From NCBI RefSeq assembly GCF_018860565.1, contig NZ_JAHKPS010000022.1, forward strand, positions 423,195 to 487,194: a stretch of 64,000 bases of DNA, read 5' to 3'. Shown here one piece after another: positions 9,519-19,485 of the stretch; position 1 is the first letter of the stretch; every line of letters begins with the position of its first letter. Origin of the DNA: Winogradskyella psychrotolerans. GTDB lineage: Bacteria > Bacteroidota > Bacteroidia > Flavobacteriales > Flavobacteriaceae. The notes below the pieces were generated by a model, which saw nothing but the letters and a program-made list of their open reading frames with translations, did no database searches and was not told where the DNA came from. The translations under genes and the position numbers were made by a program.

Positions 9519-10478
9519 GTGAGTAAGCCAAAATCTATCCTAAAAGTTGTATTACCCTTACTCTTAGGAGTGGGTTTAGTGTGGTATTCTTTATCTAAAA
9601 TTTCGATTCCTATTTTAATACAGTATTTCAAGGACGCTAATTATAGTTGGATTATTCTTGGTGTTGTTATGGGAATTCTTAGCCATGTGTCTAGAGCTTA
9701 TCGTTGGATTTATATGGTAGAGCCTTTAGGGTTTAAACCTAATTTTGGCAATAGCATTATGGCAGTTTATTCTGCGTATCTTATAAATTTTACTATTCCA
9801 AGAGCCGGAGAAATAGCTAGAGCTTCAATTTTAACCAATTATGAAGGGATTCCTTTTGATAAAGGATTTGGGACAATTGTTGCAGAGCGTGTGGCTGATA
9901 CTATCATGTTACTTTCAATAGTTGCCATCGCTTTTTTTTTAGAGTTTGAATTTATTTATGATTTTTTTTCCAAAAAATTTAATCCTTCCTCATTATTACT
10001 AGGTGTTGCTGTATTGCTACTAGGAGTACTGTTGGTATTGCTATTTGTAAAGAAGAGTAGGTCTAAATTTGCTTTAAAAGTAAAGGGATTTGTTTCAGGT
10101 CTTATAGAGGGTGCTTTTAGTATTTTTAAAATGAAAAAGAAATGGGCTTTTATAGGTCATACGTTTTTTATTTGGCTAATGTATGTGCTTATGTTTTACG
10201 TTACCACGTTTGCATTACCAGAGTTGCAAAACATACCAATTGTAGCTATTCTTATTGGATTTATACTCGCTAGTTTTAGTATTGCAGCCACAAATGGAGG
10301 TATAGGTTCGTTTCCAGAAGCTGTAGTTATTGCCTTTTCGTTATTTGGTATGGCAGATGATCCAAGTAGAGCTTTTGGCTGGATAATGTGGTCTACCCAA
10401 ACATTAGTTATTGTTGTTTTAGGAGGTTTATCATTATTATACTTGCCTATTTTCAATAGAAAGAAAACAACAGTATAG
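9519..10478 (+). CDS. Lysylphosphatidylglycerol synthase transmembrane-domain family protein
   Basis: 319 residues starting at GTG 9519, 4 nt after panD. Very hydrophobic, with about eight predicted transmembrane segments. The RAYRWIYMVEPLGFKPNF, IPRAGEIARASILTNYEGIPFDKGFGTIVAERVAD and ATNGGIGSFPEAVV segments match the LPG_synthase_TM (UPF0104) family, the flippase-like half of MprF. The aminoacyl-transferase domain of MprF is absent, as in many stand-alone homologues whose substrate is unknown. Likely inner membrane and possibly involved in lipid flipping (family-based inference). Probably transcribed with panC-panD. Confidence 0.85.
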   Translation: MSKPKSILKVVLPLLLGVGLVWYSLSKISIPILIQYFKDANYSWIILGVVMGILSHVSRAYRWIYMVEPLGFKPNFGNSIMAVYSAYLINFTIPRAGEIARASILTNYEGIPFDKGFGTIVAERVADTIMLLSIVAIAFFLEFEFIYDFFSKKFNPSSLLLGVAVLLLGVLLVLLFVKKSRSKFALKVKGFVSGLIEGAFSIFKMKKKWAFIGHTFFIWLMYVLMFYVTTFALPELQNIPIVAILIGFILASFSIAATNGGIGSFPEAVVIAFSLFGMADDPSRAFGWIMWSTQTLVIVVLGGLSLLYLPIFNRKKTTV

Positions 10479-10520
10479 AAATATTTTTTACCTTGCTTTA
10501 AATTTTTAGTCCTTATAATT

Positions 10521-11669
10521 ATGAAGAATTTTTACACACTTGTCCTCACTTTTTTTATCGTATGTAATCTTCAATCTCAAGCGATTTATAAAACAATAGA
10601 TTCAGAAAGACTTGGTGCAACGCGTGAATTAAAAATTCAATTACCAAGAAATTATAATCCAGATGAAAAACGAACTTACCCTTTAATTGTAGTTTTAGAT
10701 GGCGATTATTTATTTGAACCCGTTGCTGGGAATATAGATTATCAGTCCTATTGGGAGGATATTCCAGATTGTATAGTTGTTGGTATTAATCAAGCAGATA
10801 CTAGACCAGAAGATTTATTCTATGATGATGAGAATTATTTTCCAAAAGATTCTGGAGCACAGTTTTATGAATTTATAGTGGCCGAATTATTACCTTATAT
10901 AGAAAAAAATTATAAGGCATCAAATTTTAGAATCATTTTTGGGCACGATCTAAGTGCTAATTTTATCAATTATTACCTCTTTAAGGATGAACCTGTTTTT
11001 AGAGCTTATATTGCATTTAGTCCAGAGTTTGCTCCAGAAATGATTAGCAGATTGCAACAGCGCTTGTCTATATTAACAGAGCAAACGTTTTATTATATGG
11101 CAACTGCAGATGCTGATATAAAAGCATTAAGAGCCTCAACATTAAAGGCAGATTCCCTTATTTCTGCAATACAAAATGAAAAGCTACTTTATAAATTTGA
11201 TGATTTTAAAGATGCCAACCATTATGCATTAGTAGGGAGAGGAATTCCTAAAGCATTGAATGAGATTTTTGGACTTTTTAAACCTATTAATGCTAAGGAA
11301 TATAAAGAAAAGCTAATCCCTTTTGAAGGCTCACCTTACGATTATTTGATTAAAAAATACGAAGATATTGAGCATTTCTATGGATTTGAAAAAGAATTAA
11401 TTGAAAACGATATCAGAGCAATCGCAGCTGCTAGTAACAAAAAAGATGATATCGATTCTTTAGAAAAATTAGCCAAATTGGTTAAGAAAAAATTCCCGGA
11501 TTCTATGTTAGGTGCTTATTATTTGGGTATGTATTATGAAAAAGAAGGCAACTTTAAAAAAGCTTTGTTGCAATATAAATCGGGCTTGCTTTTACAGCCT
11601 TCACAGTTTATAGACAAAGAAATTATACTCGAAAAAATGTATGATGCAGAAGAGGCATTAAACGATTAG
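10521..11669 (+). CDS. Exported alpha/beta-hydrolase-fold protein, nucleophile Ser replaced by Asp (copy 1)
   Basis: 382 residues with a signal peptide (about 1-20, ends LQSQA). Residues 25-255 resemble the esterase D / IroE-type alpha/beta hydrolases (YPLIVVLDGDYLFEPVAG, ELLPYIEKNY, FRAYIAFSPEF). At the nucleophile elbow, where the family has GHSxGG, this protein has GHDLSAN with Asp at 143. His234 (DANHYALVG) is at the expected position of the catalytic His. The C-terminal 100 residues are helical and TPR-like (LGAYYLGMYYEKEGNFKKALLQYKSGL). A paralogue with the same change follows 78 nt downstream. It may be a non-catalytic binding protein or use Asp as nucleophile. Confidence 0.8.
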   Translation: MKNFYTLVLTFFIVCNLQSQAIYKTIDSERLGATRELKIQLPRNYNPDEKRTYPLIVVLDGDYLFEPVAGNIDYQSYWEDIPDCIVVGINQADTRPEDLFYDDENYFPKDSGAQFYEFIVAELLPYIEKNYKASNFRIIFGHDLSANFINYYLFKDEPVFRAYIAFSPEFAPEMISRLQQRLSILTEQTFYYMATADADIKALRASTLKADSLISAIQNEKLLYKFDDFKDANHYALVGRGIPKALNEIFGLFKPINAKEYKEKLIPFEGSPYDYLIKKYEDIEHFYGFEKELIENDIRAIAAASNKKDDIDSLEKLAKLVKKKFPDSMLGAYYLGMYYEKEGNFKKALLQYKSGLLLQPSQFIDKEIILEKMYDAEEALND

Positions 11670-11689
11670 GTGTATTTCATCGAAAAAAA

Positions 11690-11720
11690 TTGACAACTTA
11701 ACGATAATTTAGTATGTTTG
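11690..11720 (+). promoter_or_regulatory. Predicted promoter of the second hydrolase-like gene
   Basis: TTG at 11690-11692 and TATGTTTG at 11713-11720, spacer 20 nt, fit the Bacteroidetes -33/-7 consensus. Predicted leader of about 23-27 nt to the ATG at 11748. It indicates that the second paralogue can be expressed independently of the first. Confidence 0.65.
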
Positions 11721-11747
11721 GAGTCCCAAATCTAAACCTACTTTATT

Positions 11748-12950
11748 ATGAGAAAAACTACCTTAGTTGTTCTTACTTGTCTAATCTACGCGTTTTCATT
11801 TGCGCAAGTATCTTATAAAGAGATATCCTCATCGCGCCTAAATTCTGAGCGTAAGTTAAAAATTAAATTACCAAAAAATTACGATCCTAAAGCAGATGTA
11901 AAATATCCTGTCATTATTGTTTTTGATGGAGATTATCTGTTTGAACCTGTTGCAGGTCAAGTTGATTTTCAAACTTACTTTGATGATATGCCAAGTTCAA
12001 TAGTTGTTGGTATTATGCAAGGTGAAGATCGTTTTTACGATGCCTATTACGATCCGTTAACAGGTTTACCAACAGAATCGGGTCTTAGATTCCATGAATT
12101 TGTCTCAGAGGAACTATTGCCCTACATAGATAAGCAATACAATACAAGTAAGTTTAGAGTAGCTGTTGGCCATGATCGTATGGGGAATTTTATTAATTCC
12201 TATATCTTTAAAGAAGAACTAGCATTTCAGGCCTATGTTTGTATTAGTCCAGATTTTGTTGGCTCATTAAATAATTTTATTTCAAAACGCTTAGAACTTT
12301 TTAAAGACGATATCTTTTATTATTTAGCAACGTCAGAAAAAGATATTCCAGAAATTCGTGAAAGTATCCTATTTACAGATTCAAAAATAAAAGAAGTATC
12401 AAACAAGCACTTAACTTATTATTTTGATGATTTTGAAAGTGATACCCATTACACTTTAGTTACAGGTGCCATTTCTAGGTCATTTGATAAAATTTTTGAT
12501 ATCTATAATCCATTACGAGAAAAAGAACTTGAAGAGAAAGTATTGCCATACGAAGGTACCTTAGATCAATATTTAATAGATAGATATAATAGGATAGACC
12601 GTTTATTTGGTATTGAAAAAGAGATTAGTGAAGCAGAATTAGAGAAAGTAGCAAAAGTAGCAGAACAACGCGAAGACTATAAATCGTTAGGTAAATTAGG
12701 AAAACTGGCCAATAAGCTATTTCCTGAGACACTATTAGGTACTTATTATATTGCTCATTCTACAGAAATGCTTGGAAAAATAAAGAAAGCAAAGAAACTC
12801 TACGAATCGGCATTAATACTAGATGATGCTACCAATATTAACAAAGATTATATCACCTTAAAAATTGAGGAACTTACTGTTGCCTTAGTAGATGTTGAAG
12901 ATGAAGAGTTAGAAGAATTAAAAGTAGAGGATGATAATGAAGAGAAATAA
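11748..12950 (+). CDS. Exported alpha/beta-hydrolase-fold protein, nucleophile Ser replaced by Asp (copy 2)
   Basis: 400 residues, paralogous over its whole length to the preceding gene (signal peptide 1-19; DGDYLFEPVAG and ELLPYIDKQY shared; collinear without gaps for at least 240 residues). The nucleophile elbow is GHDRMGN, again with Asp at residue 143, and the His is again at 234 (DTHYTLV). The C-terminal helical region contains a TPR-like repeat and ends in a very acidic tail (VEDEELEELKVEDDNEEK) missing from copy 1. Conservation of the Ser-to-Asp change in both diverged copies suggests it is functional and not decay. It has its own predicted promoter. Confidence 0.8.
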   Translation: MRKTTLVVLTCLIYAFSFAQVSYKEISSSRLNSERKLKIKLPKNYDPKADVKYPVIIVFDGDYLFEPVAGQVDFQTYFDDMPSSIVVGIMQGEDRFYDAYYDPLTGLPTESGLRFHEFVSEELLPYIDKQYNTSKFRVAVGHDRMGNFINSYIFKEELAFQAYVCISPDFVGSLNNFISKRLELFKDDIFYYLATSEKDIPEIRESILFTDSKIKEVSNKHLTYYFDDFESDTHYTLVTGAISRSFDKIFDIYNPLREKELEEKVLPYEGTLDQYLIDRYNRIDRLFGIEKEISEAELEKVAKVAEQREDYKSLGKLGKLANKLFPETLLGTYYIAHSTEMLGKIKKAKKLYESALILDDATNINKDYITLKIEELTVALVDVEDEELEELKVEDDNEEK

Positions 12951-13086
12951 AAAATACATATCTACCGACTATTTTTTTGAAGCATTATATATAAAAGTAA
13001 AGGCATTTTTATTTTCAGATTTGTCTCCAAAATTAGTGGCATTAAAGGTTTTAGCGATTATGAGTTGGTTTAAAGACATCAACTAA
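12937..13086 (+). CDS. Possible 49-residue small ORF between the hydrolase pair and radA
   Basis: An ATG at 12937 overlaps the last codons of the preceding gene by 14 nt and opens a 49-codon frame ending TAA at 13084-13086. The product starts MKRNKKYIST and ends LVALKVLAIMSWFKDIN, basic then hydrophobic. It fills most of the otherwise empty spacer before radA. I do not recognise it, there is no independent support for translation, and it may be chance. Confidence 0.25.
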   Translation: MKRNKKYISTDYFFEALYIKVKAFLFSDLSPKLVALKVLAIMSWFKDIN

Positions 13087-13094
13087 AATTGTCT

Positions 13095-13102
13095 TAATTT
13101 TG
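13095..13102 (+). promoter_or_regulatory. Predicted -7 box of radA
   Basis: TAATTTTG matches TAnnTTTG, with a leader of about 40 nt before the radA ATG at 13148. The nearest upstream TTG (13065-13067) is 27 nt away, longer than the usual 17-23. Confidence 0.4.
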
Positions 13103-13147
13103 TCATGTTTATAATTAAAGAAATTTCCGATTTCACGGAGCATTAAT

Positions 13148-14506
13148 ATGGCTAAAGTAAAAACAACTTTTTTTTGTCAGAATTGTGGTAGTCAATACGC
13201 TAAATGGCAAGGTCAATGTACGTCTTGTAAGGAGTGGAATACCATTGCAGAAGAAGTCATTCAGAAACCAGAAAAAAGCGATTGGAAAACCCCAAGTGCT
13301 ACGTCAAAACGAGCATCAAAACCATTGTTAATTAATGAAATTGATACTTCTCAGGAAGCGCGTTTAGACATGCAAGATGCAGAATTTAATCGTGTACTTG
13401 GAGGAGGAATGGTTAATGGGTCGTTAACACTTTTAGGAGGAGAACCAGGAATAGGAAAAAGTACACTTTTACTACAAATAGCCTTAAAACTACACTACAA
13501 AACTTTATATGTTTCTGGTGAAGAAAGCCAAAAACAAATAAAAATGCGTGCAGAACGTATTAATCCTAATAGCAATAACTGCTATATTCTTACTGAAACA
13601 AAAACCCAAAATATCTTTAAACAAATTGAAGCATTAGAGCCGGATATTGTGGTTATCGATTCCATTCAAACCTTACATAGTGATTATATAGAATCTTCGG
13701 CTGGGAGTATTTCTCAAATAAAGGAATGCACAACCGAATTGATAAAGTTTGCTAAGGAAACAGCAACACCTGTTTTACTAATTGGACATATCACTAAAGA
13801 TGGACATATTGCAGGGCCAAAAATTTTAGAGCATATGGTTGATACCGTTTTACAATTTGAAGGCGACCGAAATCACGTATTTAGAATTCTTAGAGCAAAT
13901 AAAAACCGATTTGGTTCAACCAACGAATTGGGAATATATGAAATGCAAGGCTCAGGATTGCGAGAAGTATCTAATCCATCAGAAATACTTATTTCTGAGA
14001 AGGATGGTGAATTGTCTGGAAATGCTGTTGCTGCAACTCTTGAAGGGTTAAGACCATTAATGATAGAAGTGCAAGCTTTGGTTAGTACTGCTGTTTACGG
14101 AACACCACAGCGTTCAGCTACAGGTTTTAATGCAAAACGATTAAACATGTTATTGGCTGTTTTAGAAAAACGAGCCGGTTTCCGGTTAGGAGCAAAAGAT
14201 GTGTTTTTAAATATTACAGGTGGTATTACTGTTGATGATCCTGCTATAGATTTGGCCGTTGTTGCAGCCATATTATCTTCAAATGAAGATGTTGCTTTAG
14301 AAAGTGATTTTTGCTTTGCAGCAGAAGTTGGTTTGTCTGGTGAAATTAGACCTGTGCAACGTGTAGAACAACGTATTCTTGAAGCAGAAAAATTAGGCTT
14401 TTCAACAATTTTTGTGTCTAAATACAATAAAATAGCTTTAAAAAATACGGTAATTAAAATTCAATTGATTTCTAAGATTGAAGATTTAGTTGGCTTTTTA
14501 GTATAA
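13148..14506 (+). CDS. radA: DNA repair protein RadA
   Basis: 452 residues, standard length. RadA is a RecA-like hexameric ATPase that promotes branch migration during homologous recombination. The N-terminal zinc finger has Cys10, Cys13, Cys24 and Cys27 (CQNC..CTSC); the ATPase core has Walker A GGEPGIGKSTLL, the LYVSGEES segment, Walker B IVVIDSIQT and the RadA-specific KNRFG motif (ANKNRFGSTNE); the C-terminal third is the Lon-protease-like domain (GGITVDDPAIDLAVVAAILSS, without protease residues). ATG at 13148 gives the expected MAKVKTTFFCQNCG start. Confidence 0.97.
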   Translation: MAKVKTTFFCQNCGSQYAKWQGQCTSCKEWNTIAEEVIQKPEKSDWKTPSATSKRASKPLLINEIDTSQEARLDMQDAEFNRVLGGGMVNGSLTLLGGEPGIGKSTLLLQIALKLHYKTLYVSGEESQKQIKMRAERINPNSNNCYILTETKTQNIFKQIEALEPDIVVIDSIQTLHSDYIESSAGSISQIKECTTELIKFAKETATPVLLIGHITKDGHIAGPKILEHMVDTVLQFEGDRNHVFRILRANKNRFGSTNELGIYEMQGSGLREVSNPSEILISEKDGELSGNAVAATLEGLRPLMIEVQALVSTAVYGTPQRSATGFNAKRLNMLLAVLEKRAGFRLGAKDVFLNITGGITVDDPAIDLAVVAAILSSNEDVALESDFCFAAEVGLSGEIRPVQRVEQRILEAEKLGFSTIFVSKYNKIALKNTVIKIQLISKIEDLVGFLV

Positions 14507-14900
14507 CTAAACCCTTTGAAAAATGAAGTCTTAATAATAGCTTAAAATAAATAATGATAAAAAGAGATCTTTAATTCTTCTAGTATTAGAAGTTGAAAAG
14601 CTATGCGTTCATTTTTAGATATATAGAATACCGTAATTATAAATTTAACCCAAAAATGGATCAAGGTAAATTATCTATGCTAAAATGTTGTTTAATTCAT
14701 TTTTTATAATCATGTTTAATTTGAATGTTTTAAACTTTTTACTTGCGGAAATAAAATATAGTACGTAATATTGTTTTTCATCGGATTTTATTAACACATC
14801 ATCTGATTTTTTAATCCAAACAAATGTAATTTTAACCTTTGTAATAAGATTATCTCCCTCAAGTCTTATAGTAAAATATAATACATTTTTTAACCTACTT
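14507..14900. other. 394-bp intergenic region between radA and the GEVED protein gene
   Basis: Very AT-rich. A small hairpin CTTCTA-gtat-TAGAAG lies at 14577-14592 without a following T run, so it is at best a weak terminator for radA. An imperfect -7 box (AACCTTTG, 14834-14841) may serve the downstream gene. A minus-strand frame of 80 codons crosses 14675-14917 and overlaps the start of the next gene; its composition looks like translated AT-rich spacer and I do not call it. Confidence 0.5.
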
Positions 14901-17900
14901 ATGAAAACAAATAGCATTACCCCTTCTCGTGGTATATTAGTATTGCCTTTTTTTGTGCTCTTTTTTTTAACAAAATTAAATGCTCAATATTGTGAGCCTG
15001 CCCATATTAATGGGGGTTACAATTGGACGTTTCATATCTCAAATGTTGAATTTGGCACCATGCAAAACCAGAGTACGGGAACTCTGGGTGATTACACGTA
15101 TTATCCAGAGGTATCTCCAACAGACATTATAGCCGGTGAAACCGCTAACGGAACCATTACCGTGACCATGGATGGTTGGAACAAACAAAAACATACCCTT
15201 GCAGTGTGGATTAACTTCAATGAAATTGATGACGATTTTGATGATGCCGGAGAAGAATTTTTATTTCACTTTAAAGACAATAATAACGTCAACGGAACAA
15301 AAGAAGTACAAATACCCATAAGCATCCCTGTACCACTTGATGCTCAAGCAGGCCTTGCTAGAATGCGTGTAGGCTTGCTTAATGGTCAACAAAACAATGT
15401 TGATCCATGTGATTTTGTCTATAAAGCAGGTGAAGCAGAAGACTATTTGGTAAATATCATTTCAGACAATGTCCCTGGAGATGTAGAACCTAACTTTTGT
15501 GAAACTGCAAATATTCAATCCTACAGTACACTTTTTATTTCTAACGTTTCTTTTGCTGGGATTAATAATAGTAGTACAGGAGCAACAGGCGATTTTACTA
15601 ATTATTCTGATTTTTCATCAGAAAACATCCCAATTGGTCAGCCGCTTACAGGAACCATTAGCGTAACTCTAAACGGTTGGAACACGTCTAAAAACACCAT
15701 TGCTATATGGATTAATCTCAATGAGAGTTTAGATGATGATTTTGATGATCCTGGTGAGCAATTTTTATTTCCGTTTCAAGATACTAATAACGTAGGGGGA
15801 ATTAAAGTTGTTGAGGTTCCTATTAGTTTAACCTTGCCAAGCAGTGCAGATGAAGCACTTTCTAAAGTGCGTATTGGTGTTAGAGGTGGTAGCGGAACAA
15901 ACTTTACGGCTTGTAATTACAATTATTCTAACGGAGAAGTAGAAGATTATGTCATTAATATTGGTGGCGAGTTAACACCGCCAGCTCCCGATTCGGATAA
16001 TGATGGTATAATTGATACGGTAGATCTTGATGATGATAACGATGGTATCAGTGATTTAGTAGAAAGTAATAACATAAACCCATCATTGGATGCTGATGGT
16101 GATGGTATTCCTAATTATAAAGATTCAGATTTTTGTACCTTAAATACACATGGAGTTTGTGCCAATTTAGATGCCGATGGAGACGGTATTCCAAATCATC
16201 TAGATATTGATTCAGATAACGATGGTATTCCTGATAATATTGAGGCACAGTCAACATTTGGATATATTGAACCTAGTGGTATGGCTAATGCTATTTTAGA
16301 TACTAACGGAGATGGTATTGATGATGTTTATAATACAGGTCTTATTCCTGTAGATACAGATGGTGATGGTATATATGATTTTCTTGATTTAGATAGTGAT
16401 AATGATGGCAAATTAGATATTGAAGAAAACGGAATGCTAAATGTGGTGTCTGGCAGTGATGCAGATTTAGATGGATTAGATGATAATTTTGAAGGTAGTG
16501 TTACAGCTGATTCACTAGATGTTAATGATGAAATTAACAATCCTGCTACATCAATTTTACCCGATACAGATAATGATTTGGCTTTAGGTGGCGACTTAGA
16601 TTATAGAGATCATATTGATATTTATTTTTCTTCAGGAACTCTTAATTTTGATGGTGTAGACGATTATTTAGACACCAATCCTTTTATAACAGATTGGACA
16701 GAAGGAACTGTAATGGCTTGGGTGAAAATTGAAACTAACTCTGCCGGAAATCTAAATACCAATTATAGTATTGCAGGTCAGGAAAATATGAGGCTATACA
16801 TAACCAAGGGAAGAAAACCATCTTTTGTTGTTATTACTCAAGACCAAGTCACAGCTTCAAGTAATTATCCTAGCAGTAATATTAGTGTACAACCACTACC
16901 TTCAGACAATAGGCAAATAGAGAATGATATATGGTATCATGTTGCTGGTGTTTTTGACTCCGTAACAAACTCATTAAAAGTTTATCTTAACGGAGAATTG
17001 TTAAATACGGTTATAGACCCTGATCTAAATTCAGAATTGCTTACCAAAAATTATAACGGTAGCTCTCACGTATATGCTACAAGACCATTTACAATAGGAC
17101 GTTATCCAACTAACACAAGTGTTTCTGGTTCTGCTCATTTTAAAGGGAGTATCGATGAGGTTAGAATTTTTCAAGATGCTTTGACTGCTCAGCAAATACA
17201 GCAAATGGTATATCAAGAAATTGAAGATAATGGAGGTGCTGTTAGAGGGAAAATTATACCTAAAAACATTGAGGATCTAAAATCTTCACAACAAGTATCT
17301 TGGGATAAGCTACAAGCATATTATCCTATGTCTAATATTTTAAAATCAGAAATAGCTGATGAATCAAATTATGGACATACCTTAAAAATACATAATATAA
17401 CTTCTGTTAAAGAACAAACAGCACCAATGCCTTACATTACTGGTGCAGATGGAGATTGGTCGCATTCTAATTCGTGGTTATATGGTAATGTATGGGATAT
17501 TACAGCAGATTTAGGCGCCAGAGATTGGTCTATTGTTAAAATAAAACATGATATAACTACAACAAATTCCCATAAAAGTTTAGGTCTTTTTATAGATACC
17601 CATAAAACACTTACAGTTAAGAATGATAATGCGATTTTTAATAATTGGTATCTTGAACTCAAGGGAACATTAGATTTAAAAGAAGATTCTCAACTTATTC
17701 AAAACGAGTATAGTGATTTAGTGACTTCTGTAAGTGGTAAAATTTTAAGACGTCAAGAAGGAACGGCAAATAAATATTGGTATAACTATTGGTCTTCACC
17801 TGTAGGAGTTCCTAAAAACACCTCTTTTATAGATAATAATAGTAGCGCTAACAATGTTAATAATTCAACGTATAATTTAGGGCTACTCAAAGATCAGGAT

Positions 17901-19301
17901 GGTAATAATTTTGCATTTACAAATCAATATGATGAAACAGGCAAAATAAGCAGATCTTGGCTCTATACATACAAAAATGGAGTCACTTACTATGACTATG
18001 AATCCTTAGATGAAAATTCTAGTCTAAGTCCAGGAGTTGGTTATACGCAGAAAGGAACAGGTATTTCAGAAGCAGAACAACAATACCTGTTTGAAGGTAA
18101 ACCTAATAACGGTACTATTCTTATAGATGTATTAGATAAAGGTGGTAATGGTTCTGTTCCTGCGACTTCAAAAACCGATTACTTACTAGGAAATCCGTAC
18201 CCATCTGCTATAGATATACATAAATTTATTGATGACAATCAAGGGGTAATTAGTGGATCATTATTTCTTTGGCAACAATGGAGTGGTTCTTCACATTATT
18301 TAAATGAATATAATGGAGGCTATGCACAAGTCACTAAAACAGGATCTACAAGAGCTTACCAGTTTGTTGATATCTATGGAGAAACAAATGGAGAGCAATT
18401 AGGGACTAAGATGCAGACAAGATACTTGCCCGTTGGACAAGGTTTTATGGTAGAGATTGTTGGTGATGGTAATGTGATTTTTCAAAACAGCCAAAGAGTG
18501 TTTGTTAAGGAAGATGATGCTAACGGCTCGTATAATAATGGAAGTGTGTTTTTTAGAAGCGCTAATTCAACCAATGACACTATTGAAGACGATACAGATA
18601 CAGAAGAAAGTTTAATGCAAAAAATTCGTTTAGAATTTAATTCTGTTGATGGTCCTTTAACCAAAAGAGAGCTGCTTTTAGGATTTAGCGAAAATACATC
18701 AGATGACTACGATTATGGTTATGAAGCCGTAAACGTTGATGAAAATAATGACGATTTAAATTTAATTTTAAATGAAGATCTCATGACTATTCAGGCTTAT
18801 GCTCCCATAACTGATGATAAAACAATTCCGTTAAGTTTAAAAGCTTCTGGAAATTTTAATTATACTTTAAAGGTTACAGAAACAGAAAATATCCCTGAAG
18901 ACCAAGACATTTACGTAAAAGATAATCTTACTGGAGACTATTTTAATTTGAGAAATGAATTGCCTTTTGAATTTTCTTCAGAAGCTGGTAAATACGACAA
19001 TAGATTAGAAATTGTTTTTAGAGATAGTTCTCAAACACTTTCTCAGGTAGATAATACCATTTCGTCACTTAAATTTTACTACACTTCAAGTAGAAATAAA
19101 ATAGTAGTCTTAAATCCTACTCATGTTGAAATAAAAACCTTAGAGGTTTATAATATGTTAGGACAATCGGTTTACAGTATAGAGAACTATTTTGATGGCT
19201 CATATAATGAGTATCAATTAACCGGAGTTAGTACTGGGAGTTATGTTATTAAAATAACTACGAAAGACGGAATTTTAACAAAGAAAATTCTAGTCAACTA
19301 A
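14901..19301 (+). CDS. Large secreted GEVED / thrombospondin type 3 / LamG protein with T9SS sorting domain
   Basis: 1466 residues. Order: signal peptide (about 1-28, ends TKLNAQ); two tandem GEVED modules at about 30-190 and 200-350, each ending with the [10 protein letters not shown] or [10 protein letters not shown] motif and each carrying an acidic DDDFDD patch; about 360-560 an Asp-rich stretch of thrombospondin type 3 calcium-binding repeats ([18 protein letters not shown]); about 578-766 a LamG/concanavalin-like domain ([36 protein letters not shown]); a long beta-rich region; and a C-terminal type A sorting domain from about 1383 ([34 protein letters not shown]). The sorting tail predicts export by the type IX system and attachment to or release from the cell surface. 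Probably a calcium-stabilised adhesin or glycan-binding protein; ligand unknown. Confidence 0.92.
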   Translation: MKTNSITPSRGILVLPFFVLFFLTKLNAQYCEPAHINGGYNWTFHISNVEFGTMQNQSTGTLGDYTYYPEVSPTDIIAGETANGTITVTMDGWNKQKHTLAVWINFNEIDDDFDDAGEEFLFHFKDNNNVNGTKEVQIPISIPVPLDAQAGLARMRVGLLNGQQNNVDPCDFVYKAGEAEDYLVNIISDNVPGDVEPNFCETANIQSYSTLFISNVSFAGINNSSTGATGDFTNYSDFSSENIPIGQPLTGTISVTLNGWNTSKNTIAIWINLNESLDDDFDDPGEQFLFPFQDTNNVGGIKVVEVPISLTLPSSADEALSKVRIGVRGGSGTNFTACNYNYSNGEVEDYVINIGGELTPPAPDSDNDGIIDTVDLDDDNDGISDLVESNNINPSLDADGDGIPNYKDSDFCTLNTHGVCANLDADGDGIPNHLDIDSDNDGIPDNIEAQSTFGYIEPSGMANAILDTNGDGIDDVYNTGLIPVDTDGDGIYDFLDLDSDNDGKLDIEENGMLNVVSGSDADLDGLDDNFEGSVTADSLDVNDEINNPATSILPDTDNDLALGGDLDYRDHIDIYFSSGTLNFDGVDDYLDTNPFITDWTEGTVMAWVKIETNSAGNLNTNYSIAGQENMRLYITKGRKPSFVVITQDQVTASSNYPSSNISVQPLPSDNRQIENDIWYHVAGVFDSVTNSLKVYLNGELLNTVIDPDLNSELLTKNYNGSSHVYATRPFTIGRYPTNTSVSGSAHFKGSIDEVRIFQDALTAQQIQQMVYQEIEDNGGAVRGKIIPKNIEDLKSSQQVSWDKLQAYYPMSNILKSEIADESNYGHTLKIHNITSVKEQTAPMPYITGADGDWSHSNSWLYGNVWDITADLGARDWSIVKIKHDITTTNSHKSLGLFIDTHKTLTVKNDNAIFNNWYLELKGTLDLKEDSQLIQNEYSDLVTSVSGKILRRQEGTANKYWYNYWSSPVGVPKNTSFIDNNSSANNVNNSTYNLGLLKDQDGNNFAFTNQYDETGKISRSWLYTYKNGVTYYDYESLDENSSLSPGVGYTQKGTGISEAEQQYLFEGKPNNGTILIDVLDKGGNGSVPATSKTDYLLGNPYPSAIDIHKFIDDNQGVISGSLFLWQQWSGSSHYLNEYNGGYAQVTKTGSTRAYQFVDIYGETNGEQLGTKMQTRYLPVGQGFMVEIVGDGNVIFQNSQRVFVKEDDANGSYNNGSVFFRSANSTNDTIEDDTDTEESLMQKIRLEFNSVDGPLTKRELLLGFSENTSDDYDYGYEAVNVDENNDDLNLILNEDLMTIQAYAPITDDKTIPLSLKASGNFNYTLKVTETENIPEDQDIYVKDNLTGDYFNLRNELPFEFSSEAGKYDNRLEIVFRDSSQTLSQVDNTISSLKFYYTSSRNKIVVLNPTHVEIKTLEVYNMLGQSVYSIENYFDGSYNEYQLTGVSTGSYVIKITTKDGILTKKILVN

Positions 19302-19305
19302 ATTG

Positions 19306-19345
19306 AATAGGTCTTGTTAATATTTAGCAAGACCTATTTTTTTTT
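19306..19345 (+). terminator. Intrinsic terminator after the GEVED protein gene
   Basis: AATAGGTCTTG (19306-19316) pairs perfectly with CAAGACCTATT (19328-19338), 11-nt loop, followed by a run of nine T. It starts 4 nt after the stop codon. A textbook intrinsic terminator. Confidence 0.92.
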
Positions 19346-19454
19346 AAGGAGTATAAAGCCTGTTGCCATTTAGTGAAAATTTAAGTTATAAAAGTGAAAA
19401 ATAAGCTTTAGGGACATAGCTTATAAAACTTTTAATTTTTCCCTCAAAATTCTG

Positions 19455-19462
19455 TAATTTCG
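19455..19462 (+). promoter_or_regulatory. Possible -7 box of the ileS operon
   Basis: TAATTTCG has one mismatch to TAnnTTTG and lies 23 nt before the ileS ATG, after the terminator of the preceding gene. No clear -33 element. Confidence 0.3.
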
Positions 19463-19485
19463 CAGACTTATAAGAAAACAGAATA

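Noticed and set aside
14675..14917. 80-codon minus-strand frame in the gap before the GEVED gene
   Set aside because: Composition is Ile/Lys/Asn/Phe-rich as expected for translated AT-rich spacer; it overlaps the start of a real gene and has no motif or promoter.
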